Part shown: in pieces, positions 1-8,510 of the stretch | Layout of the letters: every line of letters starts with the position of its first letter | Numbering within the stretch: position 1 is the stretch's first letter | NCBI RefSeq assembly: GCF_001403735.1 | Contig: NZ_CXPG01000021.1 | Coordinates: 408,973 to 472,972, forward strand | DNA from: Jannaschia rubra | GTDB lineage: Bacteria > Pseudomonadota > Alphaproteobacteria > Rhodobacterales > Rhodobacteraceae | DNA length: 64,000 nucleotides | Direction of reading: 5' to 3' | Position numbers and translations under genes: made by a program | The notes under the pieces: model-generated | The model's database searches: none | What the model saw: the letters and a program-made list of their open reading frames with translations, nothing else | What the model was told of the DNA's origin: nothing

Positions 1-729
1 GCGAGGCTGCCGTCGCCGATCGAGTGGGTCAACAAGGAGCGTTCAAGGGTCAAGGACGCATTCACCCGTATATGGTGGATGTCGCCGACCCCACGCCCGA
101 AGGCGGACAACCGGAAGGTACTGCGGGAATACAGTCCGAGCATGAAGCGCCTCATCGAGACCGGCAAGTACAACGCCGGCGTGCGCCCATCAGAGCATCA
201 TATCGGCGCCGAAAGCTTCAAAGCCAACAACAATGGTGCAATTCCGCCCAATGTCGGTGGCGTGGACGCGCTACCCTCCATGGACGGTGTCATCACTCCG
301 AAGGGTTTCGCAGAGTACCTTGAACAAACCGCTAATCTACTCAAGGCAGCCAATACTCTGTCTAGCGACTGCTATCGCAAATTCTGCCTAGAACGGGGTG
401 CTCCAATTCATCCAGCCCGAATGCCTTCCACACTCGTCGAGTTCTTTGTCAAGTTCCTGACTGACGAAGGCGATGTTGTGCTTGACCCGTTCGCGGGAAG
501 CAACACGACGGGGGCAGTTGCGCAGGACCTAGGCCGGCGATGGCTCTCCATTGAGGCAGACTGGAATTATGCCGCCCACTCCATCGGACGCTTCGACCCC
601 ACGGCACTCACATCGACCTGCGAAGGACTTGAGGTCAACGAGATCGAGCAGAACGAGGAACTAGGCGACCGGAGTTATAATGCTAAAGCGCCGCCGACTG
701 CATCGTCCTCTGAGATGCTTCTGAAATAG
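1..729 (+). CDS. DNA methyltransferase, C-terminal part (cut by window start)
   Basis: The frame is open from the first base, so the gene begins outside the window. The visible 242 residues include an IEWVNKERSR/WWMSPTPRPKA stretch typical of N4/N6 amino-methyltransferases and, near the C-terminus, the SAM-binding motif DPFAGSNTTG followed by a W-x-IE motif. The catalytic DPPY-type motif would lie upstream. Such enzymes methylate adenine or cytosine amino groups. The next gene starts on the base after its TAG stop, so this is very likely the modification subunit of the operon that follows. Whether it acts alone or marks self DNA for the helicase and ATPase is inference. Confidence 0.85.
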   Translation, partial: ARLPSPIEWVNKERSRVKDAFTRIWWMSPTPRPKADNRKVLREYSPSMKRLIETGKYNAGVRPSEHHIGAESFKANNNGAIPPNVGGVDALPSMDGVITPKGFAEYLEQTANLLKAANTLSSDCYRKFCLERGAPIHPARMPSTLVEFFVKFLTDEGDVVLDPFAGSNTTGAVAQDLGRRWLSIEADWNYAAHSIGRFDPTALTSTCEGLEVNEIEQNEELGDRSYNAKAPPTASSSEMLLK

Positions 730-2880
730 ATGCTGAATATGTCGCAGCCAAGAGATGAAGAACGGGCGCGAGTGAGCAGCGATGGCGCAATGCGCGATGC
801 GCGACCGTTTCTGGGGGATCTAACGGTGCTCGACCTTAAGACAGAGTACCGCTCCCTAAAGGAAAATCCTGTCAGAGATTTCTACAGGCCGTGTCTGCTG
901 AACTCCATTATCTACAAGCGAGCGGTCGGGTACTTTCGATCAACAGTTTATAACGTGATAGGTGCGTCATCTATTGAATTCGCTCGCCGTGGAGGTCGGA
1001 CTGAACTTATTTGCTCCCCTGAGATGTCTGAGGAAGATGTCGACAGTATTGCCCTTGGATATGCCAGAAAGAGCGAAGTTATAGCTCAAAGGCTGACACA
1101 ACAAATCGACTTCTTAATGTCTTCCGAAGAAACAGCTTTCAATACGCGACTTCTAGCTACACTCGTTTCGCTCGGCGCTTTGGAGATCAAAGTCGCCGTT
1201 CGCGCCGACCGGAAGGGCCTATATCACGAGAAGATCGGCATTTTTCTGGATGGTATCGGCAATTCTGTCAGCTTCAAGGGTTCAGCCAATGAAACTTGGA
1301 GCGGATGGCATCGGCAGGGAAACTTCGAGTCTGTAGAAGTATTCTGCAGTTGGCGAGAGGGATTGGAAGCGGAGCGCGTCAGAAACCACACGGCACACTT
1401 CGATGCGCTGTGGTCCGAGGACGATCCGGATATCGAGGTATTTTCGTTTCCAGATGGAGTGGTGGCTCATCTCAAGAAGGCAGCATTTAAGGACTTGGAC
1501 GCCGTGGATCCGAAAGACGCAACGTCCCATGAAAAGCGGCGGACACCGCTACCTCACCAGGATGCAGCCGTGAGTGAATGGTTGTCTCGGGGCGGAAGGG
1601 GGATCTTTGAACATGCCACTGGTAGCGGCAAAACATTCACAGCGTTGATGGCAATTCGCCGCCAGGCAGAGTGCGGAAAGCCGACGTTGGTGGTTGTGCC
1701 GAGTAGACTGCTACTTGACCAATGGGCCTCCGAGATAAGGGACGAAATTCCGGAAGCGGCGTTGTTACTTGCCGGCGGCGGGAACAACGCATGGCGGGCG
1801 CCCCATCGTCTCAAGGGCATGACGGGCGCCGATACGGCGCATGGCGGCCGAATCGTTCTTACCACCATGCAAACCGCCTCCATGGACGCATTCCGCCATG
1901 CGGTTATCGACGGCGAACATCTCCTACTGGTCGCAGACGAAGTGCACCAGATCGGTAGTCCGCAGCACGCCCGCATCATGACGCTCAATGCCGGGTCGAG
2001 GCTTGGGCTAAGCGCAACGCCCATTCGCTACGGCGACCCTGAAGGCACCCGGCAGATATTTGAGTATTTCGGCGGTGTCATACCCCCGCCAATAACCTTA
2101 GCGGACGCAATCGAGGCTGGCCGTCTTGTTCCATACGAGTATCAGCCGCATGCGCTCAACTTAACCGCTGACGAAGCGGACGCTTGGCGAAACTATACCG
2201 ATCGGATACGGCGCGAGATAGTGCAGCAGAAAGCAGACGAAGCGGGCGCACGCCCTCTTTCCGACAAGGCAAAGATGCTGCTTATACAAAGGTCCCGAAT
2301 TGCCAAAAAGGCTGCGTCCAAGGTTCGGCTCGCATGCGATGTGCTCAAAGCGCATTTCGAGAAGGGGCAAAGCTGGCTCGTTTATTGCGAAGACGCTGAC
2401 CAGCTCGCGCAAGTTCTCACTATATTGCGACAAGAGGGTATGGACCCTGTCGAATATCATTCGAAGATGGACGGGGATCGCGCCGCCACAATGTTATGGT
2501 TCCGCTCCTTCGGTGGCATCTTGGTGTCCATCCGCTGTCTCGATGAGGGCGTTGACATCCCGGACGTATCCCACGCCCTCATTCTCGCGTCATCGCAGAA
2601 TCCGCGCCAGTTCATTCAACGCCGTGGCCGCGTCCTGCGGCGCGCACCTGACAAACAGGTCGCAGTCCTCCATGATGCCATAGTCGTACCGGTCAGCGCC
2701 GAAGACGAGCCCGATCAAATCAGCTTGCTGAAGTCGGAACTGGTGCGGGCGATTGAGTTTGCCGACCACGCGATCAACAAGGGCGCTGGTGCCGAACTCC
2801 GCGATATTGCGACCAGTATGGGTATTGACCCCGAGGGCCTGCTCAACAGCGGGCTTGAGGAGGACGAGGAGGAAGCCTGA
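730..2880 (+). CDS. DEAD/DEAH-type helicase with N-terminal phospholipase-D-like domain
   Basis: The 716-residue protein has a PLD-like nuclease-fold domain in about residues 20-230, with an HEK motif near residue 167 and GSANET near 187, the arrangement seen in restriction-type PLD helicases. A superfamily 2 helicase follows: Walker A ATGSGKT near residue 296, DEVH near 403, and motif VI QFIQRRGRVLR near 630. The tail is acidic. The first ATG directly abuts the methyltransferase stop; an ATG three codons later is an alternative. The likely role is ATP-driven DNA translocation or cleavage in a modification-linked defence system. Only one HxK motif is obvious, so nuclease activity would need dimerisation or may be absent. 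Confidence 0.85.
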   Translation: MLNMSQPRDEERARVSSDGAMRDARPFLGDLTVLDLKTEYRSLKENPVRDFYRPCLLNSIIYKRAVGYFRSTVYNVIGASSIEFARRGGRTELICSPEMSEEDVDSIALGYARKSEVIAQRLTQQIDFLMSSEETAFNTRLLATLVSLGALEIKVAVRADRKGLYHEKIGIFLDGIGNSVSFKGSANETWSGWHRQGNFESVEVFCSWREGLEAERVRNHTAHFDALWSEDDPDIEVFSFPDGVVAHLKKAAFKDLDAVDPKDATSHEKRRTPLPHQDAAVSEWLSRGGRGIFEHATGSGKTFTALMAIRRQAECGKPTLVVVPSRLLLDQWASEIRDEIPEAALLLAGGGNNAWRAPHRLKGMTGADTAHGGRIVLTTMQTASMDAFRHAVIDGEHLLLVADEVHQIGSPQHARIMTLNAGSRLGLSATPIRYGDPEGTRQIFEYFGGVIPPPITLADAIEAGRLVPYEYQPHALNLTADEADAWRNYTDRIRREIVQQKADEAGARPLSDKAKMLLIQRSRIAKKAASKVRLACDVLKAHFEKGQSWLVYCEDADQLAQVLTILRQEGMDPVEYHSKMDGDRAATMLWFRSFGGILVSIRCLDEGVDIPDVSHALILASSQNPRQFIQRRGRVLRRAPDKQVAVLHDAIVVPVSAEDEPDQISLLKSELVRAIEFADHAINKGAGAELRDIATSMGIDPEGLLNSGLEEDEEEA

Positions 2881-3095
2881 TGTCGGATGATAATGAACTT
2901 GGCCTGGAAACGCTTCTTGCCGTGAAAGCTCAGCTGGGCCTCGATTTGGACGATGATTTTCTGGAAGCGTGCTTCGCGATCCAAAAGAAGTACCAATTTA
3001 ATCATGATAGGACGCTGTCCACACAGGCAATGGACCGCCTCATCGAGGACCGTGTCGAAAAAACCGATGTAAAGCAAACCGAGGGCGGGGCCTGA
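2880..3095 (+). CDS. Small acidic protein of the modification operon
   Basis: This 71-residue protein has no recognised catalytic motif. It is acidic and mostly helical by appearance, starting MSDDNELGLETLLAVK. Its ATG overlaps the stop of the helicase gene (TGATG), so translation is probably coupled. Small proteins at this position, between a helicase and a DndD-like ATPase, are known in DNA-modification defence loci. A role as an adaptor between the two large proteins is inference from position only. Confidence 0.7.
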   Translation: MSDDNELGLETLLAVKAQLGLDLDDDFLEACFAIQKKYQFNHDRTLSTQAMDRLIEDRVEKTDVKQTEGGA

Positions 3096-3099
3096 CAGG

Positions 3100-5085
3100 A
3101 TGAAGCTTCATAGTCTCAGAGCCCGAAATTTCATGCCCTACAAAGGCGAGATGGAACTGGCGTTTCCGCAGGACGAGCAGCGCAACGTCATGATTGTCTT
3201 CGGCGACAACATGCGCGGCAAGACAAGCATCCTGAACGCAATGCGCTGGGCCTTCTATGGTGAAGCACTAGGCCGCCACTCGCGGCCAATCCCGCTGCAG
3301 GAGATCGTCAACAAGGACGCGGCCTTGGTGGACGATTGGAGGGTGGAAGTTCACGTCAAGTTCGACGCTAACGGCCATGCATATGATCTGCGCCGGGTTG
3401 CCGAGCGCAGAAACATGGTCGCCAAACCTTCCAGACCTGAAGACTTCATTCGGTCGATTCACCTAACTCGCGATGGCTCCGCGGTATCTGGGGACCAAGT
3501 TGAAGCCGAGATTGGATTGATTGCGCCAAAGCAAATATCGCGTTTCTTCTTATTTGATGGGGAATTACTACAAGAATATGAAACGCTGCTGATCGAAGAT
3601 AGCCAGCAAGGCCAGCAAATAAAAGAAGCCATTGAGCAGGTGCTTGGCGTGCCAGCGCTTACAAATGGTCGTGTTGATATTCAGACAATCCTTAAGCAGG
3701 CGCAAAAGCGGCAGAACTCCGATCTTAAGCAGATTGCCGGACTCGAAAAACAAGCGGAACGGCACGCGGAGTTGACCGGAAAGATTGATGCAATCGACCG
3801 AGACCTTGAGGATTTGAATTTAAGACTGAAGAAAGTTCGTGAAGAACGCACCGCGCTCGACGACGAAGTTGAAGCGGCACAGTCTGTGATCAGCGCAAAA
3901 GCGACGTTGGACGCAAAAGTCGGAGAGCGAAAGGTTGTGATTGATGATTGCGACAGGAAGGAAGGGGAGCGGCTCGATCTAATTTCTGGGGCGTGGAAAG
4001 ATCTGATCGATGGGCAGCTCCAGATTAGGCGCGACCAGCTCGAAAGGCGGCGTAGAGAGTTGGTTGACTCGATCAAGAAGCGAAGCGCCCTAGCGCAGAA
4101 AGTCTCCGATCTGAAGCAGTTGCTTGACACGCGAGAATGTCCGACCTGTGAGCAAGAATTGAGTGACGAACGGCGGTTTCAGATTGGTCAGGCATTGGGC
4201 AAGGCCGAGACTGACTTGCGATCCATTGATGACAGCAGCTCCGCGCTACAGGACATATCGGGGCAGCTCGACGCGCTGTCGAAAATCCGAGGCATTAATG
4301 CCAAAGACCGGCTCAGGCAGGTAGAAAAAGATCTCCAGGGCTATAACGTGCGCCTGACGCAGATCGAAAATGACATAGAAAGGCTGCGCGACGAGATCGC
4401 TGGATACGATACGGCGGAGATTGCACGTAAGAGAGTATTGCTGAGCGAAAAAATTAAGGAAGAAGGTCGTTTGCAGGGCGACATTCAGGACCAGAACTCC
4501 GAGCGCAAGAAACTGGTAGACGAACTTGCAGTTTCGCAGAAGGCAATCGAGGGCCTGACCAAGGATCGCACGCAGCGCAGTACGCGCAAGGTATCGCTCT
4601 GCTCCGATCTTGAAAGGGTGTTTTCTGAGAGCATTGAGCAGCTAAGAAGCAAGTTACGCAAACGTGTCGAAGAACGTGCGAACGACGCTTTCAAACATAT
4701 GACCACACAAAAAAGTTATCGCGGTCTTGCGATCAACGAGAATTATGGCCTGCAGATCGTCGATCCGTCCGGTCGTCACGTAGCCGTGCGAAGCGCAGGC
4801 GCGGAACAGATCGTGGCGCTGTCCCTCATCGACGGTCTGAACCGGACCGGGCGCGCCGCCGGACCAGTAATCATGGATACGCCGTTCGGCCGCCTCGACC
4901 TGAATCACCGCGACAACATTCTCAGCTACTTGCCTTCGGTAACGAGCCAGTTCGTGCTGCTGGTTCATAGTGGCGAGATCAGGAAGGAAACAGATCTTGC
5001 CATCATCGCCGAAAGAATTGGCGCTGTATACGAGATCAGGGAGATCAGCTCCACACAATCGCGGCTGGAAAGGACCACACTTTGA
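3100..5085 (+). CDS. DndD-like SMC/Rad50-type ATPase
   Basis: The 661-residue protein has the layout of the DndD/Rad50 family. The N-terminal ATPase lobe carries Walker A GDNMRGKTS near residue 35. A long charged coiled coil (about 180-540) is broken by a zinc-hook CPTC near residue 347. The C-terminal lobe has an ABC-signature-like RSAGAEQIVAL near 565 and Walker B with D-loop VIMDTPFGRLD near 590. Its length fits DndD. No dndB, dndC or dndE-type sulfur-modification genes are visible here, so it probably works with the adjacent methyltransferase and PLD-helicase, not in phosphorothioation. It sits four bases after the small acidic gene. Confidence 0.85.
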   Translation: MKLHSLRARNFMPYKGEMELAFPQDEQRNVMIVFGDNMRGKTSILNAMRWAFYGEALGRHSRPIPLQEIVNKDAALVDDWRVEVHVKFDANGHAYDLRRVAERRNMVAKPSRPEDFIRSIHLTRDGSAVSGDQVEAEIGLIAPKQISRFFLFDGELLQEYETLLIEDSQQGQQIKEAIEQVLGVPALTNGRVDIQTILKQAQKRQNSDLKQIAGLEKQAERHAELTGKIDAIDRDLEDLNLRLKKVREERTALDDEVEAAQSVISAKATLDAKVGERKVVIDDCDRKEGERLDLISGAWKDLIDGQLQIRRDQLERRRRELVDSIKKRSALAQKVSDLKQLLDTRECPTCEQELSDERRFQIGQALGKAETDLRSIDDSSSALQDISGQLDALSKIRGINAKDRLRQVEKDLQGYNVRLTQIENDIERLRDEIAGYDTAEIARKRVLLSEKIKEEGRLQGDIQDQNSERKKLVDELAVSQKAIEGLTKDRTQRSTRKVSLCSDLERVFSESIEQLRSKLRKRVEERANDAFKHMTTQKSYRGLAINENYGLQIVDPSGRHVAVRSAGAEQIVALSLIDGLNRTGRAAGPVIMDTPFGRLDLNHRDNILSYLPSVTSQFVLLVHSGEIRKETDLAIIAERIGAVYEIREISSTQSRLERTTL

Positions 5086-5468
5086 GCATTGCGGAACCTA
5101 CCACAATCGGCCTGTCGGAGGGCGCTCACGAAAAGCTGAAGCGACTCCAGGAGGAACGGCAATTCCGAGATCTCCTCGATGGATATCGCTTTGCCATAGG
5201 ACTTGCGCTTGCGCAGGGAGTTGAGCCGCCCGAAGTCCAGAAGCGAACAACGATCTTTAACGTAGGGACCGTTGATCCCGACCAATCCCTTAAGCGCTCA
5301 ATCGAAGCGCTGATGGGAGATCGGGTTCAGGGTGCTTCGATATACAAAATGGCTGAGCGACTTGCGGAATGGGGCGTGAACGAACTTTCTGCCCAGGCGG
5401 AGGTCGGCAGTCTTGACTTTGTTAGCTTGCTCGACCTTGCAGGCGAAAAGGAGGCCGCCGATACATGA
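5082..5468 (+). CDS. Small protein of the modification operon, possibly DndE-like
   Basis: This 128-residue protein starts at a TTG that overlaps the upstream stop (TTGA), preceded by a GGAAAGG ribosome-binding sequence. The first third, LSEGAHEKLKRLQEERQF followed by a helical stretch, loosely resembles the small DNA-binding DndE type. The rest has no motif I recognise. The position directly after the DndD-like gene supports a partner role. The DndE comparison is weak and is given only as a lead. Confidence 0.6.
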   Translation: MSIAEPTTIGLSEGAHEKLKRLQEERQFRDLLDGYRFAIGLALAQGVEPPEVQKRTTIFNVGTVDPDQSLKRSIEALMGDRVQGASIYKMAERLAEWGVNELSAQAEVGSLDFVSLLDLAGEKEAADT

Positions 5469-8002
5469 CGGAGGCTCCCCTTCGTGCCTTCCTCATGGTG
5501 CGTTCGATTGACGGAACTTGGACAGTCACGGTTTGCCGCGACCTCGGTACCGTCGTACGCACATGGAGAGCGCGGAAGGAGCCGAACTTGGACGTGGCCG
5601 TGCTGCACGTTGGCTTCGATCGCCCGCCATCGCATAGCTTTAATGAAGTCGTAGATGCGTATCCTGGTCGCCTGCTTCTGACCACAGCGGCGAAGCATGT
5701 CGTGCCGACCACGTTCATTTCGTCCGCTGCCCCAGTAGGCACTGCAGAGAACACGGACGTGTTCATCGGGTTGCAAGGCTGGGGATACAAACTTGAAGAC
5801 CCGACAGCGGGAACAGGCCATATTGAACCGCCACACGCGGAAGCCGCGTCCCGTGAACCGCAGGGTTGGGTTGCTTCGTTTCTGAACCAGCATCCTACGG
5901 ATGCACAAGAGTTGTCGGAGCACGGAATATTCGACGACAGTACTTATCTTGACCGAGAAGTGGAACTGGAACGAAACGTTCGTCACCGCACTGGGCGGTT
6001 TCGCCTACATCACATCGTTGGCGCGAATTGCGATGACCCCTGCAAACTTGCCTGCGCCGCGCCGCCGTGGCTGGCAGCGCGGAATCTGATCTCCTTGAAT
6101 TTGCCTGTGCGGGCCGCCAACGTCTTCCAGGTCAGCGGCATTGAGACGGTGCGCGATCTCGCCGAGTTTTCGATCGAGGCTCTTTTGAACCAAAAGAACT
6201 TCGGGCGAAAATCATTGGGAGATACGTTACAAGCATTGCTCGTCGCTCTTAACGATGGTCCGCCTCGGATGGCGACAGCGGAATCTCTTCCTGAATCAAG
6301 CCATTTTCTGACAGAGGTGCGGAGGTCGCTGCTCACATTTTCCGTCCGCGAGCGCGACGTGCTGATACGCCGCCTTGGCTTCGAAACAACCCCGGAGACA
6401 CTACAGGAAGTTGCGGACGACTACGGCTTAACGCGCGAGCGCATAAGGCAGATCGAGGCGAGCGCTACCAAGAGGTGGATCCGCGAGTCATCCTGGGATG
6501 ACATACTCGAACAGAAGATCTCCCAACTCATGATCGGCCGAAGCTTTCCCCTCCCGGTTGCTGGCATAGAAGCCATAGACGCGTGGTTTGAAGGTGTATC
6601 GGTACACAGGGTGTTTTTTAGAAACTTGGTGCAGACCGTATGCAGTGACCGCATTCATACGCTTCACATCGATGGCCTTTACTACTTCAGCCTCATGGCG
6701 CAGGAGATTTGGGGGCGCACGGTTTCTGAGGCCTCCGGGCTGTTGTCCTCTGGAGCGGGAAGGGAATGGAGTGAAGACTACGCCCGCTCGCTGGTGCACG
6801 GCTTACTGCCAGACAACGCAAAAGAATTCGGGACGATACTGTGGGATAAATCGTCCCGGCTCTGCCACTTCAGCACCAGCCCGGACGGTTTGCGCGTTCT
6901 CACCAGTTATGGTCGCGGGGCGGATCAAGTGGTTGAAGCAATTCTAGCCGAGTCTGATACACCGCTGCACTACACGGAAATTGCCGAGCGCGCAAAAATG
7001 CGGGATGGAAGAAGCCTGGATGTTAGAAGGGCGCATAGCGCTGCCGCAAACATAGGTTTCTTGTTCGCGCGCGGGACTTACGGACTTGCACGGCATGTGC
7101 CGCTATCCGACGAACAGATCACTCATGTTCGCACTGAAGCCGAAGATATCGTTTGCTCCGAAGCACCTGGTAGACAATGGCACACTTCGGAGATCTTATC
7201 AGAGATATCGGAGCGTATGGATGGAGGTATTGAGAGCCTGGACAAGTATCTGCTGGATATCGCACTCTTGAAATCGAGCATGCTTAGGCCTCTGGGAAAG
7301 ATGACTTGGATCGCAGCCGGCGTTGACACCGAAGATCAATCCCGTATCGACGTTCATCAGGCTGTCGTCGCGATCGTTCAGTCGGCAGGCTGCCCGCTGA
7401 ACACCAGCGAGATAAAGGAACGCCTTACCGCTGTGAGGGGCGTCAACGAGTTTTTCCAGATTTCCCTTGTAGATCCTCTTATTCGGGTGCAGCCCGGCTT
7501 GTGGGGCATAAACGACAGGGACGTGCCTTTTTCTCGTGAAGAACAACGCGAGCTTATCGAGCAGCTCGTACGCCTGCTTGAAGAGAAGCAATCAGGCATT
7601 CATGGAAGCGAACTGTCCGGTGTTCTTCCCCTACTAGACTGTCCGACCGATGCATTTCTATCAATTGCCTCACAGGACGATCGGTTAAAAATCGCGCAGG
7701 GTCGATATGTTTATCTCGCGCAATGGGGCAACCCAAGGCGCGAAACGATCGGTCACGCGGTTTCGGCCGTCCTTGAAGGAGCCGGCACCCCACTTACTCT
7801 TGAGAGAATTACTGGATTGGTCGAGAGCCGAATTGGCAGGAGGATCGACAAGCCAGTTATATCAGGTGCTTTGCAGGCTCTCGAAGCGATGTTCGATAGT
7901 GCAACAGGACAATGGAGCCTAACCATTTTGTCACCAGATGATGACGAAGACCTAGTGGAAACTAGCGATTACCATTCAGTCAATGCAAGGTCGGCTCTCT
8001 GA
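5465..8002 (+). CDS. Alpha-CTD / sigma region-4-like protein with winged-helix repeats
   Basis: An 845-residue protein starts at an ATG overlapping the previous stop, with a consensus AAGGAGG nine bases upstream. Residues about 1-200 are unrecognised. Residues about 207-260 resemble the RNA polymerase alpha C-terminal domain (LNLPVRAANVF, then NFGRKSLGD). Residues about 290-345 resemble sigma-70 region 4 (DDYGLTRERIRQIEASA). From about 480 to 830 come winged-helix-like units ending in similar turns (FARGTYGLA, KMTWIAAG, PGLWGIND, QGRYVYLA), like HARE-HTH or RNA polymerase delta domains. HARE-HTH domains are known in restriction proteins. It may read DNA modification state or control transcription on infection; both are inference. 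Confidence 0.7.
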   Translation: MTEAPLRAFLMVRSIDGTWTVTVCRDLGTVVRTWRARKEPNLDVAVLHVGFDRPPSHSFNEVVDAYPGRLLLTTAAKHVVPTTFISSAAPVGTAENTDVFIGLQGWGYKLEDPTAGTGHIEPPHAEAASREPQGWVASFLNQHPTDAQELSEHGIFDDSTYLDREVELERNVRHRTGRFRLHHIVGANCDDPCKLACAAPPWLAARNLISLNLPVRAANVFQVSGIETVRDLAEFSIEALLNQKNFGRKSLGDTLQALLVALNDGPPRMATAESLPESSHFLTEVRRSLLTFSVRERDVLIRRLGFETTPETLQEVADDYGLTRERIRQIEASATKRWIRESSWDDILEQKISQLMIGRSFPLPVAGIEAIDAWFEGVSVHRVFFRNLVQTVCSDRIHTLHIDGLYYFSLMAQEIWGRTVSEASGLLSSGAGREWSEDYARSLVHGLLPDNAKEFGTILWDKSSRLCHFSTSPDGLRVLTSYGRGADQVVEAILAESDTPLHYTEIAERAKMRDGRSLDVRRAHSAAANIGFLFARGTYGLARHVPLSDEQITHVRTEAEDIVCSEAPGRQWHTSEILSEISERMDGGIESLDKYLLDIALLKSSMLRPLGKMTWIAAGVDTEDQSRIDVHQAVVAIVQSAGCPLNTSEIKERLTAVRGVNEFFQISLVDPLIRVQPGLWGINDRDVPFSREEQRELIEQLVRLLEEKQSGIHGSELSGVLPLLDCPTDAFLSIASQDDRLKIAQGRYVYLAQWGNPRRETIGHAVSAVLEGAGTPLTLERITGLVESRIGRRIDKPVISGALQALEAMFDSATGQWSLTILSPDDDEDLVETSDYHSVNARSAL

Positions 8003-8038
8003 CTAGCTCACGCGCAGGAATTCATAGTCATGCCAATG

Positions 8039-8051
8039 CTCGATTATCGAG
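8039..8051. repeat. 13-bp palindrome between defence operon and prophage
   Basis: A perfect inverted repeat, CTCGAT-T-ATCGAG, lies in the 88-bp gap between the convergent ends of the defence operon and the recombinase operon. It could be a regulatory or recombination site, or chance. I found no second copy near the right end of the prophage. Confidence 0.4.
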
Positions 8052-8090
8052 TTTGTATGGCCCAATCTCGTAGTCCGGTGGGTGTGATGC

Positions 8091-8510
8091 CTAACTTTTT
8101 TCAGGTCTCTCTTGCAGTGCGGTCTTTGTGACTTTGCCAGTTTTTTGCTCCCTCCACTCCACTGGAAATGGCTCCAGCACCCGCGCCAGCGTAACCTCCG
8201 GCCCCTGCTTCCCGTCCAGGATCGCCTTGACGATGTCCGGCGCAAGCAGCGTCATACGAAGGACGCGGGTCATGTAGGAGGGCGCGATCCCCTCGCGCTC
8301 GGCCAGTTCGGCGATGGTGGCGAACTCGCCCGACTCCAGCATACGCTTCCACCGAAACGCGCGCGCCAGCGCCTTGACCAGCGCGCTGTCTGTGCGCCGC
8401 GGCTGCGCGGCTCCTTCGGGCAGTCGCATCTCCTTGCGGCCGCCACGTTTCACGATGCGGAACGGGACATGGAGCGTCATGGTTTCGGAAATCTGGGTGC
8501 CGCGGGTCAT
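8091..8510 (-). CDS. HTH protein of the recombinase operon
   Basis: This 139-residue protein has a central ParB/KorB-like helix-turn-helix (TIAELAEREGIAPSYMTR, about residues 66-83). A basic N-terminal third and a short tail surround it. Its ATG overlaps the stop of the serine recombinase (ATGA), so it is the last gene of a four-gene reverse-strand operon. Proteins like this accompany DUF2924 and large serine recombinases in alphaproteobacterial prophages. It may act as a directionality or regulatory factor; that is inference. Confidence 0.7.
   Translation of the reverse strand: MTRGTQISETMTLHVPFRIVKRGGRKEMRLPEGAAQPRRTDSALVKALARAFRWKRMLESGEFATIAELAEREGIAPSYMTRVLRMTLLAPDIVKAILDGKQGPEVTLARVLEPFPVEWREQKTGKVTKTALQERPEKS

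Noticed and set aside
3100..5085. Complete phosphorothioate (Dnd) system
   Set aside because: Only a DndD-like ATPase is present; no DndB or DndC-type sulfur genes are visible, and the methylase and helicase point to another system.
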